Assembly: GCA_022496805.1 (NCBI GenBank)
Contig: CM040107.1
Span: forward strand, 14,433,501 to 14,497,500
DNA: 64,000 nucleotides
DNA from: Pohlia nutans
Taxonomy: Eukaryota; Streptophyta; Bryopsida; Bryales; Mniaceae
Direction of reading: 5' to 3'
Part shown: positions 36,301-47,749 of the stretch, one piece after another
Numbering within the stretch: the first letter of the stretch is position 1
Layout of the letters: each line of letters begins with the position of its first letter
Program-made: the position numbers and the translations under genes
Notes under the pieces: generated by a model
What the model saw: only the letters and a program-made list of their open reading frames with translations
The model's database searches: none
What the model was told of the DNA's origin: nothing

Positions 36301-37014
36301 ACTACTGTGATGACTATTGCAATCACAGAAGTTATTACTACCGTGTTTCCATTTGGTTGGTACTACTATCTGATCTGAACTGTTGCCATTTAAGAAGTTA
36401 CTACAACCATGTTGTTTTGGATGTTCTAATAATTAATTTAATTGTTGTCTTTGTAGCATAACCTTGTGCGGCATGGTCTTTGGTATGTGGAAACATATGG
36501 GAGCCTTGCTGTTTGGAACAACCAAGGTATGGAAAAATCTCATCATGCAGCTAAGACTGCTAATCAGCACCACACTCAGCACGGTGGCACTAAGGACAGA
36601 ACAAGTGCCATCATTCAATAATATCAACATAGGTACAGAAACATACAACACTGATTTGCAATAAAGGAACGATTGCAAGCAACTTGCAACATGAGGTCAG
36701 TGGAGAATGATGCCATGATGGCAGCAGCGTTGCAGAAAAAGAGGATGGTCTATAATGCATCAAACGCGGTGGATGCAGCAAAAAGGTGGATGGAAGATAG
36801 AACTCGGGTAGGCAGAGCATGGGTTAGAGTGGGCACGACAGAGGGTGCGAAAGACAATGCTACCGATGTGGCCAACATAAGCTTAGAGTATTGTACCAAC
36901 AATGACATTGGCAACGGTATAGGCTCTGAAAATCAAGAAGGCCATTTACCAATGGGCACGACACAGGCTGCCGAGGACAATACCACCGATGTGGCGAACA
37001 GAAACAAGTCGTAG
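33380..37014 (+). pseudogene. ORF-L copy C: divergent transposase-like protein
   Basis: Starts MALQDVINKGKGCSY; TNIDLWLDG and YLEFLCHGESGLLGYTKHL follow, then a coiled coil to about 34140 and a basic stretch (KTSKGRKRLCG). Inferred introns: 34616-34806, 35039-35096 and 36245-36456; the last two match copies A and B, the first is unique to C. The catalytic-like region reads KFERVSLTLMNRALD, VEWHLSADIKTIKC, CICYNQ, LPIPLKRVHICTLHAL, LHGGNVRI, STWSRQDRVWKD, then YGSLAVWNNQGMEKSHH and HGGTKDRTS. Stops in the otherwise open frame: 33569 (TAG), 33920 (TAG), 35876 (TAA) and about 36620 (TAA where A and B have a Gln codon). The tail after 36690 keeps NASNAVDAAKRW, aligning with ASNAAAACEAWR of copy A. 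Converges with ORF-R copy C. Confidence 0.62.
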
Positions 37015-37297
37015 TTGTGAAGCGATTTGGAATGTTGGCAACGTGCACTGCTGTACGTGGCCTTTATGTGTGGGCAATGTGGTCATAGTGCCATCAACTA
37101 GAATGTGATGAAACATTTATCAGATATATTTAAGGCTTCACATGTTCACAATTGTCCATGTCCTCAACTCAAAACCAATTGATGGCAACTACTAAGTCTA
37201 AAAGTTGACATGTAACTAAAATTACAGTCAAATCTTGGATATGTACAACTAGGCTATTTACAAACGATTGCCATGTTTTCCACCTAAAACACTAGAT

Positions 37298-39450
37298 TCA
37301 ATCAATTCTAGGGGTGCTCTTTAGGGTAATCTCCACATTTCGTCCTTGTCCTACCTCAATGTATTCAGAAGTGGATGGTGTTGCATCAATAGGAGACTGA
37401 TTTAAGTTGAACCTCAAACATACTACGCCTTGAGTCAAGCTTGGTGTTGCTGGTGGGATTTCCTGGCGTGGTTCCGTATGTCCTCTCCCAACAGCCATTG
37501 CAGGCAACGTCCCCCCAAACTCCAAAGATGGCAGATCTCCTGATCTTGTTTCCATCTCACCTTCTGTTGGATTGTTCCTCCCTTCTTCTAGACCTGCCTC
37601 GTTGGCTGCAAGACAAATATTGAATGTTAAGACAGAGAAATATAGAAGTTTGCGTTGGTGTGATAGTATTTCAAATCAACTGACTTGAGTTTCCAATAGC
37701 TGTCGCCCCCAACCTCTTTTGCATTCTAGAAACGTTGTCCTCCATGACGGCGGTAAGAGGGAACCCAAATTGAGCCATCCAAGCTCCACTTAAAGACAGC
37801 TCACAACGTGGACAAGTAGGGTTCTTTGATTGCAGCACGATGGCAATGCATGTCGGATGAAATCCACAACTACAGGAACCGATGATCACAGCACGTGCTA
37901 CAAATCCTTGTCTCGAACAGCCCGCACCAAACTTGGGTCCTCCACTGTACAACTCAGGGACCGACTTGCCTGTTGGATACAGAAATGGAGCAGTCGGTTG
38001 GAGCACCAAGGGAGCATTTCTTCGCTTTTCCAACTTCTGATGAGCATCTGCAACAGCAGTCGTTGTGTCCTTAGGAGCTCGGGGAGGACACTTCACTATA
38101 CTTTGGTAGAACATGTGCGTTAAAGGGGTAATTAAATGAGGCTATCACATAATTGGAATATTCAAGGTATATTCTCGAATATTCTCTAATCTTCTAGGTA
38201 TATTCTTGGTATATTCTATAATTATTCCTTACTTGAATTTTAAGCATCCTATATTACATCTAAATATTTCAAAATTTTATTGCTCGTGAATAAAACACAC
38301 CCTATATTTTAACGCACCATGTTTAATAAATTTCCTAAGTGTCTTCCCCAGGCTTAGGAGTCTTTGCAGCCTTTGGCAACGCATGTTGTTGGATGTTCTC
38401 TATATATGATTCAGTCTTCTGTTGGAGATCTGACAACCCAAGTATTCGTTCCAACAACGAATGTGCCTCACGCATCTTCTCGGTTGCCAGACGGCGATTT
38501 TGAGGATCGCGTTTCAAAACCTTGGTTGCTTCAGCTGCAGTGTTGTATTCTTCCTGCAATGCCATCATGTTTGACTAAATTTCAGTAAGTGATCTATGAG
38601 CATCAATCACATCCGTCAACAGACCATCGTGGTTAGCCAATGCGCGTCCCTGAAGTATCTGCGTGTCCCGAAAAACTTCCTCTAGCTCCTTGGTAACGGC
38701 AGGGTCACTTTGGGTACGTGAACGCTTTTTGCCGCTTCTTTTGCCACCAGAACTTGGTCTATAGCTGGAAACAATTCCACACAAGCAAACGAGTTGCTCT
38801 CGCATAGCCACAAGACCTAATTTGTGGCGGTTGTGCGCCGCGGAATCTAGTCGCTTATTGCGCCTTTTGATTGCCTCTTCCACCCAATTAACCTCGAGCT
38901 TGTACACGAACGTGGCAAAGCAAGCACGTATGAACTTCATGGAAAAAGAATCGTTGCAAGGCTGGCCTCCGTACACAAGCCTATAGTGTTCAGAGAACTG
39001 TGTTGCTTGGGCGTTGTCAACACACAACGCAATCGGAAACCTATACTTGTTTGTTGGTGAAGGCTTCCATTTCTGGTTGATCTCATCGTCAAAATTTTTT
39101 GTTTGCGAACCCACTTGGTTGTAGGCCATGCCACGGTCGCATAGTCCAACAACAATTCTGAAGAATCACTCGTCGTAGACACCATGACGACCACGAAGCA
39201 CGAGGACAACAGCACACATCTTCTGCTGTAGGTCTTCAGGGATTCCATCCAACGGAATTGGATCATGGAATTCATTGCTACCTACATCAGAAGCGCTACC
39301 TACGTCTCCGCCATCGCTGGAGTCTGCATCTTCACCAGCCTGGCCGGACGTGGTTCCATCTTCCCTCGGGTTCTTCTTGTTGGCACAAGCTCGGCTGGGT
39401 CTCCTTATACTGGAAATACTCTATTTCGGGCTGCACTAGAATCAACAGCT
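37298..39450 (-). pseudogene. ORF-R copy C: RING-like finger protein
   Basis: Minus strand. N-terminal part (start not resolved, near 39450): acidic stretch then FHDPIPLDGIPEDLQQKM, VYDE, a TGA stop, FFRIVVGLCDRGMAYNQVGS. Then FSEHYRLVYGGQP..DSFSMKFIRACF..LEVNWVEEA, a domain shared with copies D, E and F. A basic linker (SGGKRSGKKRSR) and a coiled coil follow (38575-38340, one stop). After an AT-rich intron (about 38335-38115) the finger exon reads CGFHPTCIAIVL, TCPRC and GAWMAQFGFPL; the first Cys pair seen in copy A is not obvious here (CSRQG... CSC). A last exon (37615-37298) encodes a Glu/Pro-rich tail. Ends 284 bp from the end of ORF-L copy C, tail to tail. Confidence 0.55.
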
Positions 39451-39469
39451 AGCTACGCTTAGTAAGAAG

Positions 39470-39930
39470 TGGCGGGGCCCTTCACTACGACTGTTTCATA
39501 CACGGTGGCAACGACTGCAGACAAGGACCGACAATGGCAACAACACTGTTGGAAACTCAGCGGCGGGTAAGAGAGCAGCTAGAAAGACTGCTAGAAATTA
39601 GGTACAAGAAACAAAATAAAGCCAGACTCAATATGTGTTACAGTGCCGCACCACCCTCCTTGAAAGTTTTGCATGGTGATCTGATTGACAGCCTTGTTGG
39701 TGACTGATGTTCAGTTTGGCATGCATTGCCATAAACTAGAGTGTCAATTTGATGATTTCAGTCTTGATCAGTGTCAATGCTGATAACTAGGATGTCAATG
39801 TGATGATCTGAGTCTTGTTTATTGCCATCAACCCTCCTTCAAGTGTTGGTCACATATGGTTACATCTTCTTCATTGCCATCAATCATTGGTGCATACAAA
39901 CATATAAACATATGTATGTACATATATGGA
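39470..39930. other. Right flank of element copy C
   Basis: Contains GGCAAC/TGGCAACAACAC motifs (39510-39560) and a degenerate ~55-bp direct repeat (AACTAGRRTGTCAAT, at about 39733 and 39787). No gene. Confidence 0.35.
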
Positions 39931-39931
39931 A

Positions 39932-40058
39932 AACCCTAAACCCTAAACCCTTGAATTCTTTGGATATATACACACACATATGTATACGTATATATATAAA
40001 TATATCCAAAGAGTTCAAGTGTTTAGGGTTTAGGGTCTAAACCCTAAACCCTAAACCT
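39932..40058. repeat. Telomere-repeat hairpin (inverted CCCTAAA arrays)
   Basis: Left arm 39933-39968 (ACCCTAAACCCTAAACCC then TTGAATTCTTTGGATATA) and right arm 40001-40036 are inverted copies at 34 of 36 positions, separated by a 32-bp TA-rich loop. A further three CCCTAAA units follow at 40037-40058. CCCTAAA/TTTAGGG is the canonical plant telomere repeat. Confidence 0.85.
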
Positions 40059-40372
40059 ACACGTGTCGAAGTTAGTATAAGGTTACGGTATACGTCTCAT
40101 TGGTACAAAAAAGGGAAGTGTACGCGCACTGGGTGTGCTGGCTGCATTGGATCCAATTTGAAGGTTTATGAAATTTGATATATTGCCCATTGAACTTACA
40201 TCCAATTGTGGAGCTTGGCTAGGTCTTCTCTAATACTAGTAGAAGATCCAATGTTCTCAATAGAATCATAAAATTAGTGGGCCACTGTATGAATTGCTCT
40301 CATAAATTGAGAAAATTAGGATCATCTACCAAAATTTGGAGATGCTCTACCAAATAGATTCTATGGTCATGT

Positions 40373-40947
40373 TTAACTCCTAAATGTTCTCATCCTTTTC
40401 AGATTTGGTAGTTTTTCAAAGATGCATTATAAAATGCAATTAAGAGGGATACTTTCAACTTGATGAATGAATAAAAGTTGTACATTATGCATTTTAGATT
40501 CTATCCATACGGTTAGATTTGCGATTGCTATCACCAATATTTGTGTATAAATTTTCAAACTTAAAATTTAGAGCACTTTTGTGATATGATTACAAATAAG
40601 ATATTAACACTCTAATAATGAGATTTTTGGGAAGGGTTGAAATGTAATACTCTAAATGTAGTGATTTTTGGAGATTTTTTTGTTGCTTGTTTTTAGTAGT
40701 TGACTTTTTCAGGAGCCCTTTTAGACTAAAATCTTCAAAATTTGGGGTGGAACACAAGAACATGCAATGAGGCATAAAAATTTCACAAATCATCCCCTTT
40801 CTAATCGGATCACACATTCACGAAGCTAACTTCCCATAAAAGTTTCAATAAAAATTTCACTCTGCAAAAAGTGCATGATGGATGAGAAATCGGAGTTCAA
40901 ATCCATACATCATGCAAAATATGCATGGTTGGGCGGTTAGGGGTTAA
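40373..40947. mobile_element. TTAA-type MITE, copy 3
   Basis: Starts TTAACTCCTAAATG; reversed right end TTAACCCCTAACCGCCC. TTAA at both edges. The left 130 bp (GATGCATTATAAAATGCAAT, GATGAATGAATAAAAG) aligns with the element starting at 63888. About 575 bp, non-coding. Confidence 0.65.
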
Positions 40948-41807
40948 ATCCTGACTTTTGTGTTTTTCACTCTACAGTTGCAAAAGAATCACAAAACTAA
41001 GTTCCTATATATGTTACTATAAATAATAAATACATTACTATATATGTATACTAATTTATTCATTTTATTTGCAATGTACTAAATCAATATCTAGTGCATA
41101 GTCACCCAGTTAACTTTGAAACGTCCCAGCGTCCAAAAACTAAATCATGAACATATTCGAAGCCTTGTAAATTTCTCATACAATTGTGGATGATTTTCAT
41201 CCAAGTCACCTTTGAAAGCCTATCAAATTCTCTACCAATTACAATAAATCTCTTGTGATCGGGAACTATTGATAATATTGAAGAGGCCTCCAACAACAAG
41301 CAAATCAAATTTGTTGGGTATAGTTTATGCTTGCAATGGTCTACCTCATGTACATCTAAGCCATTCTAATACTTACTTTTGTTTACTCAATGTGTTTGTA
41401 AGTAAACAAATATGAAACATGGCCACTTGCTCCACTAATTGGCCGCCAATTAAATCTGATGTCACTTAAGCGTGGTAATCACTTGGACTGTTGGTTACAA
41501 ATGTTGACGGGTGCCAGCTTGTTGTACTAACCCTACGATTAGTAGTCATTATGCCTGCTAATCATGTTTGCCATCATCGAGGCTGATGGCGGCTTTGCCT
41601 GGCGTTTCCATCAAGCATTAGTTCGAGTGCCAATTTATTTACAATTGCGGGTTTAGGGTAATAATCCAATACCCAAATCCAACACCTCGAAGGGGTTGCC
41701 TACCTCACTTTGCTGCGGACACAGTTTGTTTCCATCGCGCAGTTTTCTGTCTTCCTTTGTTAGTTTCTTTGTACTTTGTTGTAGTTTTCTTGTAATTTGT
41801 TTTCAGC
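40948..41807. other. Spacer before ORF-R copy D
   Basis: AT-rich then GC-neutral; includes TTGCCATCATCGAGGCTGATGGCGG (41569-41593), part of the TTGCCA/TGGC motif clusters. No coding region supported. Confidence 0.35.
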
Positions 41808-43949
41808 ATGTCAATTTTGAGTAAGAAACCCGCCTATCGTCCGAGTAAAAGCCTTGGCAAAAGCAAAGCCGCTCATCTAGTAGAGGAGCGGAATTCAAAT
41901 CGTAGTGCAGGGGTTCCTGAGAGAGAATCAGAAAATGTAGCCTCTACAGACAATCCGTGGGATGCGCCATTTGACTTAGAGGGGTTTCCAACAGATTTGA
42001 GAGAAAGGCTTATCATGTTGGCACCATGTTTGTTGGGTCGAGCAGTTGCTGTTTATGACCAGGTGTTTTTCCACAAGGTGGTAGGACTCTGCATAGAAAG
42101 GTGTTTGCCCAAGGAGGTCACGGAGAAGATGGTGAAAACAGATTAGTTTGAGGATGTTTGGCCACCTGGAGAGGGTGCTAACAAGTCAAGGTACTTGCTG
42201 GATCGGTGTTAGGACCGCAAAGCAGAAGATCTATACTTGTCTTTGTACCAACGAGTATATGACAATGCTCTTGACAACAAATCATTCAGCCAGACTTTCC
42301 TACGCGCATGTGTGTACTATAACTCTGGTGATGCTTCCCACAATGTTAATTGGGTTGCTTTCGCCGAACGGCAAGCACATCCTGGCAAAAACCTTTTAAA
42401 GTTGGGTCCTCCAGCTTTGAAGCAGCAGATGGCGGGCATCATTAAGGCATGCTCGACGTATTTCCAAAACAACGGTGCAGGCAGTGGCGCACGAAAGGTG
42501 GATGCTTTGCTGAAGGAGGTAAAACTAAAGACTGACAAGCTCAAACGATCCGCGTCGGCGCAAGAAAGGTCGAAATAAGCCCAAATCGCCACAATAGCAC
42601 GGATACGGGAGTTGGAAACAGAGGATGAGTGGTTCAATGAAATGAAGGATGACCTACGACAAAAGAGCAAACAACTTGCTGCAAAGGGAGACCTCCAAGC
42701 GAAGGCGAGTGTAGACAAGGTGCAACGGGAGGTCAGCAATGACATTGCTTCGAACGATGCTCTGGAGGCTACCCAAGACGAAGCAAAGAAGTTGGCATCC
42801 AACGTAGAGGCTGCTACCACAGCACATCGGAGTTGCCAACAGCAGCTAAGCGTGCTGCAAAAGAAATGCGTTGAAGAGAGAATTGCTCAACACTCCATGA
42901 AGCCAAAACAACCTACTTGGAAGATCGTGCCTGAACTGGGTGTTTCTTCCAGAATTAATCTAGAGAAACCTTGTGGATGCTGCAAACTCTTTTTTGTTGC
43001 AACTATTGTAGTACCATATTCATGTGGTTGCTTGTTTCACCCTTGGTGCTTGTGGCCAGCTCTACTTTCAGGAGATGGCAATTGTCCTCAGTGTAGCCAA
43101 CTTGGTGATTCGAGCTGGTTGGAATCTTGGAGCTTTGGCGGATTAGAGCATCTCTTCGAAGTTTCCAACACAACACTCAAAGGGGCATCTGTGCCACATG
43201 CGTTTGGCTTTGTGATACAAAAGAGAGAAGGTGATGGAGTTGCTCAAGATCAACCACCTTCTAAATTGCCTTAGTCAAAGGTGACAATTAGAGGTCTATC
43301 AGCCATCCTAATATTTGCTAGTGGATCTAGCAAATACACGCCTAAACCTCCATCAGCTCCTTGGATTCCAGCAGTGGTTGTGAACGCTAAGTCGCTTGCT
43401 GTCAGAGCTCCTCGTTCTAAACACACGGATGCTTTCAACTTTGGCCATACACAGTAAGACCACCATGTTCACTTATGATTGATTTTTCCTTTGGCCCATG
43501 TTCCTTATAGATTAGTATTAAAGGTGAACCGGCATTAATCTCTTGTTCCGGTTTTGAATTAGTATTGAGCTCTTACCTGTTTGCACCGTGCTCTTGTGAT
43601 GTGTTTGTTGGAATGCTATTGTGTCTCTAGAGAGTTAAACTCAATCATGTAGTAATGTCGGTGGTTGTGCTCTGTTGGGAACAATGGTTTGAATTAATGT
43701 TGAGCTCTTGCCTGTTTGCACTATGCTCTTGTCTATGTGTTTGTTGGAATGCTATTGTGTCTCTAGAGAGATAAACTCATGTAGTAATGTCGGTTGTGCT
43801 CTGTTGGGAACAGAGGAGCAAACATTGGAAGGCAAGAGGGTGCTTAAAGAGGACAACAGCACTCAAACATTATCAGATGAGGCAGACAACAGCACTCAAA
43901 CAGCAAAAGATGATGTGGCCAACAAGCTCAAACACCAGAAGATGAAGTA
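41808..43949 (+). pseudogene. ORF-R copy D: RING-like finger protein
   Basis: Starts MSILSKKPAYRPS. One continuous frame from 41808 to about 43442 without frameshift but with stops at 42144 (TAG), about 42208 (TAG), 42576 (TAA) and 43272 (TAG). Parts: N-terminal PFDLEGFPTDLRERL, VYDQVFFHKVVGLC, then YLSLYQRVYDNALDNKSFSQ..TFLRACVYY..VNWVAFA, a coiled coil (42600-42880), and the finger: CGCCKLFF, CGCLFHPWCLWPALL, CPQC. This copy best shows the C-x2-C ... C-x-C-x3-H-x2-C ... C-x2-C pattern. A splice acceptor at about 43812 may add an exon (EEQTLEGKRVLKEDNSTQT) ending at 43949. It faces a different minus-strand gene at 44.8-46.4 kb instead of ORF-L. Confidence 0.6.
43553..43813. repeat. Tandem duplication, two units of ~130 bp
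   Basis: TTTGAATTARTRTTGAGCTC opens both units (43553 and 43688); both continue GTGTTTGTTGGAATGCTATT, GTGTCTCTAGAGAG and TGCTCTGTTGGGAACA. Likely lies in the last intron of ORF-R copy D, with the second unit ending at the splice acceptor. Confidence 0.8.
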
Positions 43950-44808
43950 GACGGTTCTCCAAACGAGCGAAATAGTGCCGAACAGCCATCATCGCCATCT
44001 ACATCACCAGCAACCCTGGATACCTTGGTTGAAGGGGAGCATATCAAAGTTGGATTCCACAGAAATATAGAGACATAGTGTACAGTTTACTTTAGTTCAG
44101 AGATGGAAACGGCCACTTGCGTAGAATGAGGAGTTTATCATCATAACATAGAGTGCAAAGAACTTGCCATTTTTGGTTGTGGCCATAGTGCAGTGTATTC
44201 TTTGCATTTCACTTTGTTGATCATTTTGAATTAACGAAGTTGACATTTTTCACATTCTCGCACATTTTTCACAACTTGATATTGTTTAGAGTGGCAACGA
44301 GTGTAGCTAAACAAAGCATTGGCAACAACACTGTAGAAGTGGCAACAGAGCAATGGCAACATGAACCCGCAATGGTAACAACCACCTACAATGGCAACAA
44401 CAGCCGACAATGGCCCAAGCTAAATGGGTACTACTTCATAAGTTTTAATCCAAGTAATGTACTAATAGTCCTCTTATTGTTCAAGTTGGAAACAAAACGT
44501 CTCAGCTTAGTCTCTTATTGTGAAAGGTTATAATCCTAAAGGCCAAAATTGTGCCTTGAACAGATTTGTACACAACCTCAATTGTTACAAATGGTGCTGA
44601 AAGATTGGGTGGCAACGCAATTTGAAACATGGATTAGGTAGAAAAACGATGTGTTTTAGGTGGAATAAAGTCAACGTTGTCAACAGTACATAAATCTACA
44701 AGTATAATGCTATATCAATATAAACTCCAAACTCTTTGCAACCTAAACCAAATAACATGTGTAGCAGTACTTGTGCTAAGTTCTAACTAGTTGCTAACTG
44801 CTGCTATT
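43950..44808. other. Spacer with clustered TGGCAAC motifs
   Basis: At 44290-44415 TGGCAAC or a one-base variant occurs about six times, mostly on the plus strand. No gene. Confidence 0.45.
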
Positions 44809-46390
44809 TCAAAAGTCCAGGGTGGTAGGACTTGTGATACCCTGGTGGAACTTTCGTGCCTTCGGTTCACCTTGATATATGGATGCCCATCTTGCTTCAG
44901 CACAAAGCAAAACTCCTCCGGAGCTACATCGCCTAAAGTGATACAAACCTCTCAGTGACCTGTGACAACGGCCATGTTCGACCAACTTCAAACCTTGCTA
45001 CCTCCACACCTCTGTAGAAACAAGGAAGCACCACCATATCTTCTTCCTGCATTTGGTCAACTTGTTCCCAACTGACACCATCTTGTGCCAGACGCTCCCT
45101 TCCATATTTAAAATTCGAGTACATCGTTGATCTCCCTACATGGTACCTGTGCAAAACAACACATTTTCAAGCAATGGCAATCCAAAAAGATCAAGGCAAT
45201 GGCAACATCACACAGAAACAATTAGGAGCAATGGAAACATTGCAACAAGACAAAGCAATGGCAATGGCAATGGCAACACAGCAACACAGCAACAGCAATG
45301 GCAACACAGCAACACAGCAACAGCAATGGCAAGAGATAAATGGCAAACCCAAAGCATGTCGTATCTGAAGATTACAGTAGTCATGGACATTGTGCACCTC
45401 ACAATATCCTTACCAAGCACGACTTTTTGATGCCACCTGGATCCATTAGGCTTGTGAACATTTCTTCATTAGGATTGTTGATAACGTACAAGGTGGACGT
45501 CCGTCTTATACTGTTCTGGGCAGGAGCAAACAGATCCACAAACACATGTAGAGGAAGAGACCATTGGAGATGGCCCCTGCGGCTCCCAGTGGTGGCCTTA
45601 GTTACAGATTGAAAGTCTACACGAAGTTTGGCTCTAAACGCTTCGCTCGTATGCATGTCCGGGAGTGGCCAATCCGGATCATTGAACGATGGCAACAAGA
45701 GTGGCTCAATTGTTCCATACAGAAGCCCTGGTGTAGATAGAATATAAACAAGATTAGAAAAAAAAATTCCGTTATCAAGCAGCTCTTTATGAGACCTCCC
45801 ATTGCGAGTCACTTCACCAACTTCGCTGTGTACAACTACAATCACTCCGAGTATGGAATCTGGCTCTACCTAATCCTCAAAAAACGATTGGTACAAAACT
45901 GTTGCCAACAGCCAAGACAATCCACATTATTAACAACTTCGGAAAAGCTATGGCCACATGAGATTAAGAGGAAAACAAATTTGCTGGAAACAAAAAGCTG
46001 GAGTCATTCACAATGTCAATAAAGACGCAAGTGGGTCTTACAGCTGCATCGAACCCGATCGTATCAAATTTTTGGATCCAGGAGTACTTGATGTCTGTGA
46101 TAAGCATGTCTCACCAACACTGACTCTATCTCGGGCTTGTTAGTGACAAGCTTATGGCCATCAACCTTGAACTTGAAATCAACTATCTGGGCTTTGTAGG
46201 ATCCCTTCATGTTGTCACCTCTATGACGGCGAGCCTCTCTAGCCCAAGTTCCAAATCTTCCTGGATTCAGCCTCACCCATGATAATCTCTCGTATCTGGT
46301 GGGAATCCACTCTCCTTCATCATTGTACGTATTGTGGAGGGTGATTGTAGTAACCTGCAAACGAGGTCGACGATTCTCCATTCCGCACAC
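44809..46390 (-). pseudogene. Unidentified multi-exon gene (ORF-X) converging on ORF-R copy D
   Basis: Minus strand. First block 46390-46064: MENRRPRLQVTTITLHNTY, PTRYERLSWVRLNPGRFG, DFKFKVDGHKLVTN. Second block about 45850-45421: LDNGIFFSNLVYILSTPG, FNDPDWPLPDMHTSEAF, LHVFVDLFAPAQNSIRRTST; it ends at a donor GTAAGGAT. Third block from an acceptor at about 45148: YHVGRSTMYSNFKYGRERL, DMVVLPCFYRGVEVARFEVG, then after a short disruption APEEFCFVLKQDGHPYIKVN to 44809. I see no similarity to ORF-L and do not recognise a family. Aromatic-rich, beta-like segments suggest a globular domain. The link between block one and two is uncertain. Confidence 0.4.
45165..45345. repeat. AATGGCAA / CAACACAGC simple-sequence tract
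   Basis: Dense repeats of GCAATGGCAA and CAACACAGCAACA between the second and third blocks of ORF-X, probably intronic. Confidence 0.7.
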
Positions 46391-46951
46391 CCTAGTTGAA
46401 CTCAGGATCCAACAAATAACAACGATGAAGGATGCACACTAAGAGTTGCCACAAATTGCCACTAGAGTATGTGTACTTAGAATTGCCAACTGCAGGTTAC
46501 CACTGGAGTTTGCGGCAACAATTGACACAGATGAAGATAAACAGTTGACACTAATTCACTCAAGCTTGTGGCCATAGTGAAGATAATTGAACATTTGAAA
46601 TTCCCCCCCCAAATTTCACCATTTAGGTAATGTACCAACGTCAAGTTCCATCAACGACAACAAACGATGGCTCCACTACTAGTCCTTCTTGCTGTACTAG
46701 TCCGAATGTGGTACTCCCCAAGCAAAAAATTTAGATTAGTCTCAACCAAAGACATGCCAACGATGGTACACTCTTATTCTATTATTTTGTTGACTTAGCT
46801 CCCATTGGTGGCAACGACTACAAAATCTAATGTCATCAACTGTGACTCTATGGTGGCAATGTGCGAGGTGGAAATATTGCCTATTTTTTGGCCCATGAAT
46901 ATCCCGAAAATCCAGAATAGAATTTGGGCATTCAAAGACCCCAATTTTGTT
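46391..46951. other. Spacer with TTGCCA/TGGCAA motifs
   Basis: TTGCCA or TGGCAA occurs repeatedly (about 46444, 46453, 46483, 46510, 46808, 46855). No gene. Confidence 0.4.
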
Positions 46952-47223
46952 CTAATGGGGAACACTGCCGGATCCGAATATCATCACCGCTGCTTCCCAC
47001 AAACGCAATGCATGGTATGCCTCCAATGCGGCCGCAGCATGTGCAAGTTGGCGAGAAGGCCGTGTTTGACGAGGTAGGACGTATGTATTACCTGAAGGTG
47101 AGGCATCCCAGCGGACTTGTATTATGGCCGCATCTGAGAATGAATTCGACCTTGGGAACTGAATTGCAGCGAGAACATCGCAAGCTGATGGCGAAAACAC
47201 AGAAAATTCACAGAGTAGCGTAG
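46952..47223 (+). pseudogene. ORF-L copy E: C-terminal fragment
   Basis: One plus-strand frame reads LPDPNIITAASHKRNAWYAS then NAAAACASWREG, which aligns with LPDPEVLAVESRRRDAWHAS and NAAAACEAWRAG of copy A. Only this piece of the last exon remains, with stops and a frame change after it. It lies upstream of, and convergent with, ORF-R copy E, so it marks a decayed third convergent pair. Confidence 0.65.
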
Positions 47224-47749
47224 AATTCATCACTAATATCACCTAAGTGTGTTTGCAGAATATCACTTTTTGAAATTGTGTATGGCGGAAGCTATTGCAG
47301 ACTTCTTTGGGTAGTAAGTATCTGGATTGTGACCTTGCTTTAGCAGACATCCTCAAAATCCTGGAATTTCTAGTTTGTGTCTGACTAGCTACCATGTGAT
47401 TGAAAGTGAATGAGGTGTATGTTCACCACACTATGTTAAAGACACCACGCCTAAACCAAACACACAAATGACCCGAGGGACACGCGCAAGACATACACCC
47501 ATAAGCAGTAAACACAGATAACCAGAAGTCCAGAACTAGATAAGTGAGATGGTTTGCAAGAAGTGCTCAATCAACAAGCTTAATATAGGGGATATTGTAA
47601 TATGCCTTGTATTCCTGAAGTCGCTATACATGAAGACGAGGGTAATTATTTTGTTTTTCAAATATAGGCGAGGGTGAGGGTGAGGGTCAAAATACTAAAA
47701 TTGTGCTCAATCTAATAAGCCACGTGACTTCTTTCTAAGCACAATAACC
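47224..47749. other. Spacer between ORF-L fragment E and ORF-R copy E
   Basis: No coding region seen. Contains GGCGAGGGTGAGGGTGAGGGT at about 47665-47686. Confidence 0.4.

Noticed and set aside
33569..43274. TAG/TAA read-through or a non-standard genetic code to explain in-frame stops
   Set aside because: The intact PUB gene uses TAG as its stop and copies of the same family differ in where the stops fall; decay is simpler.
45191..45420. Cys-rich small proteins on the minus strand
   Set aside because: Translation of the AATGGCAA/CAACAGC simple repeat.
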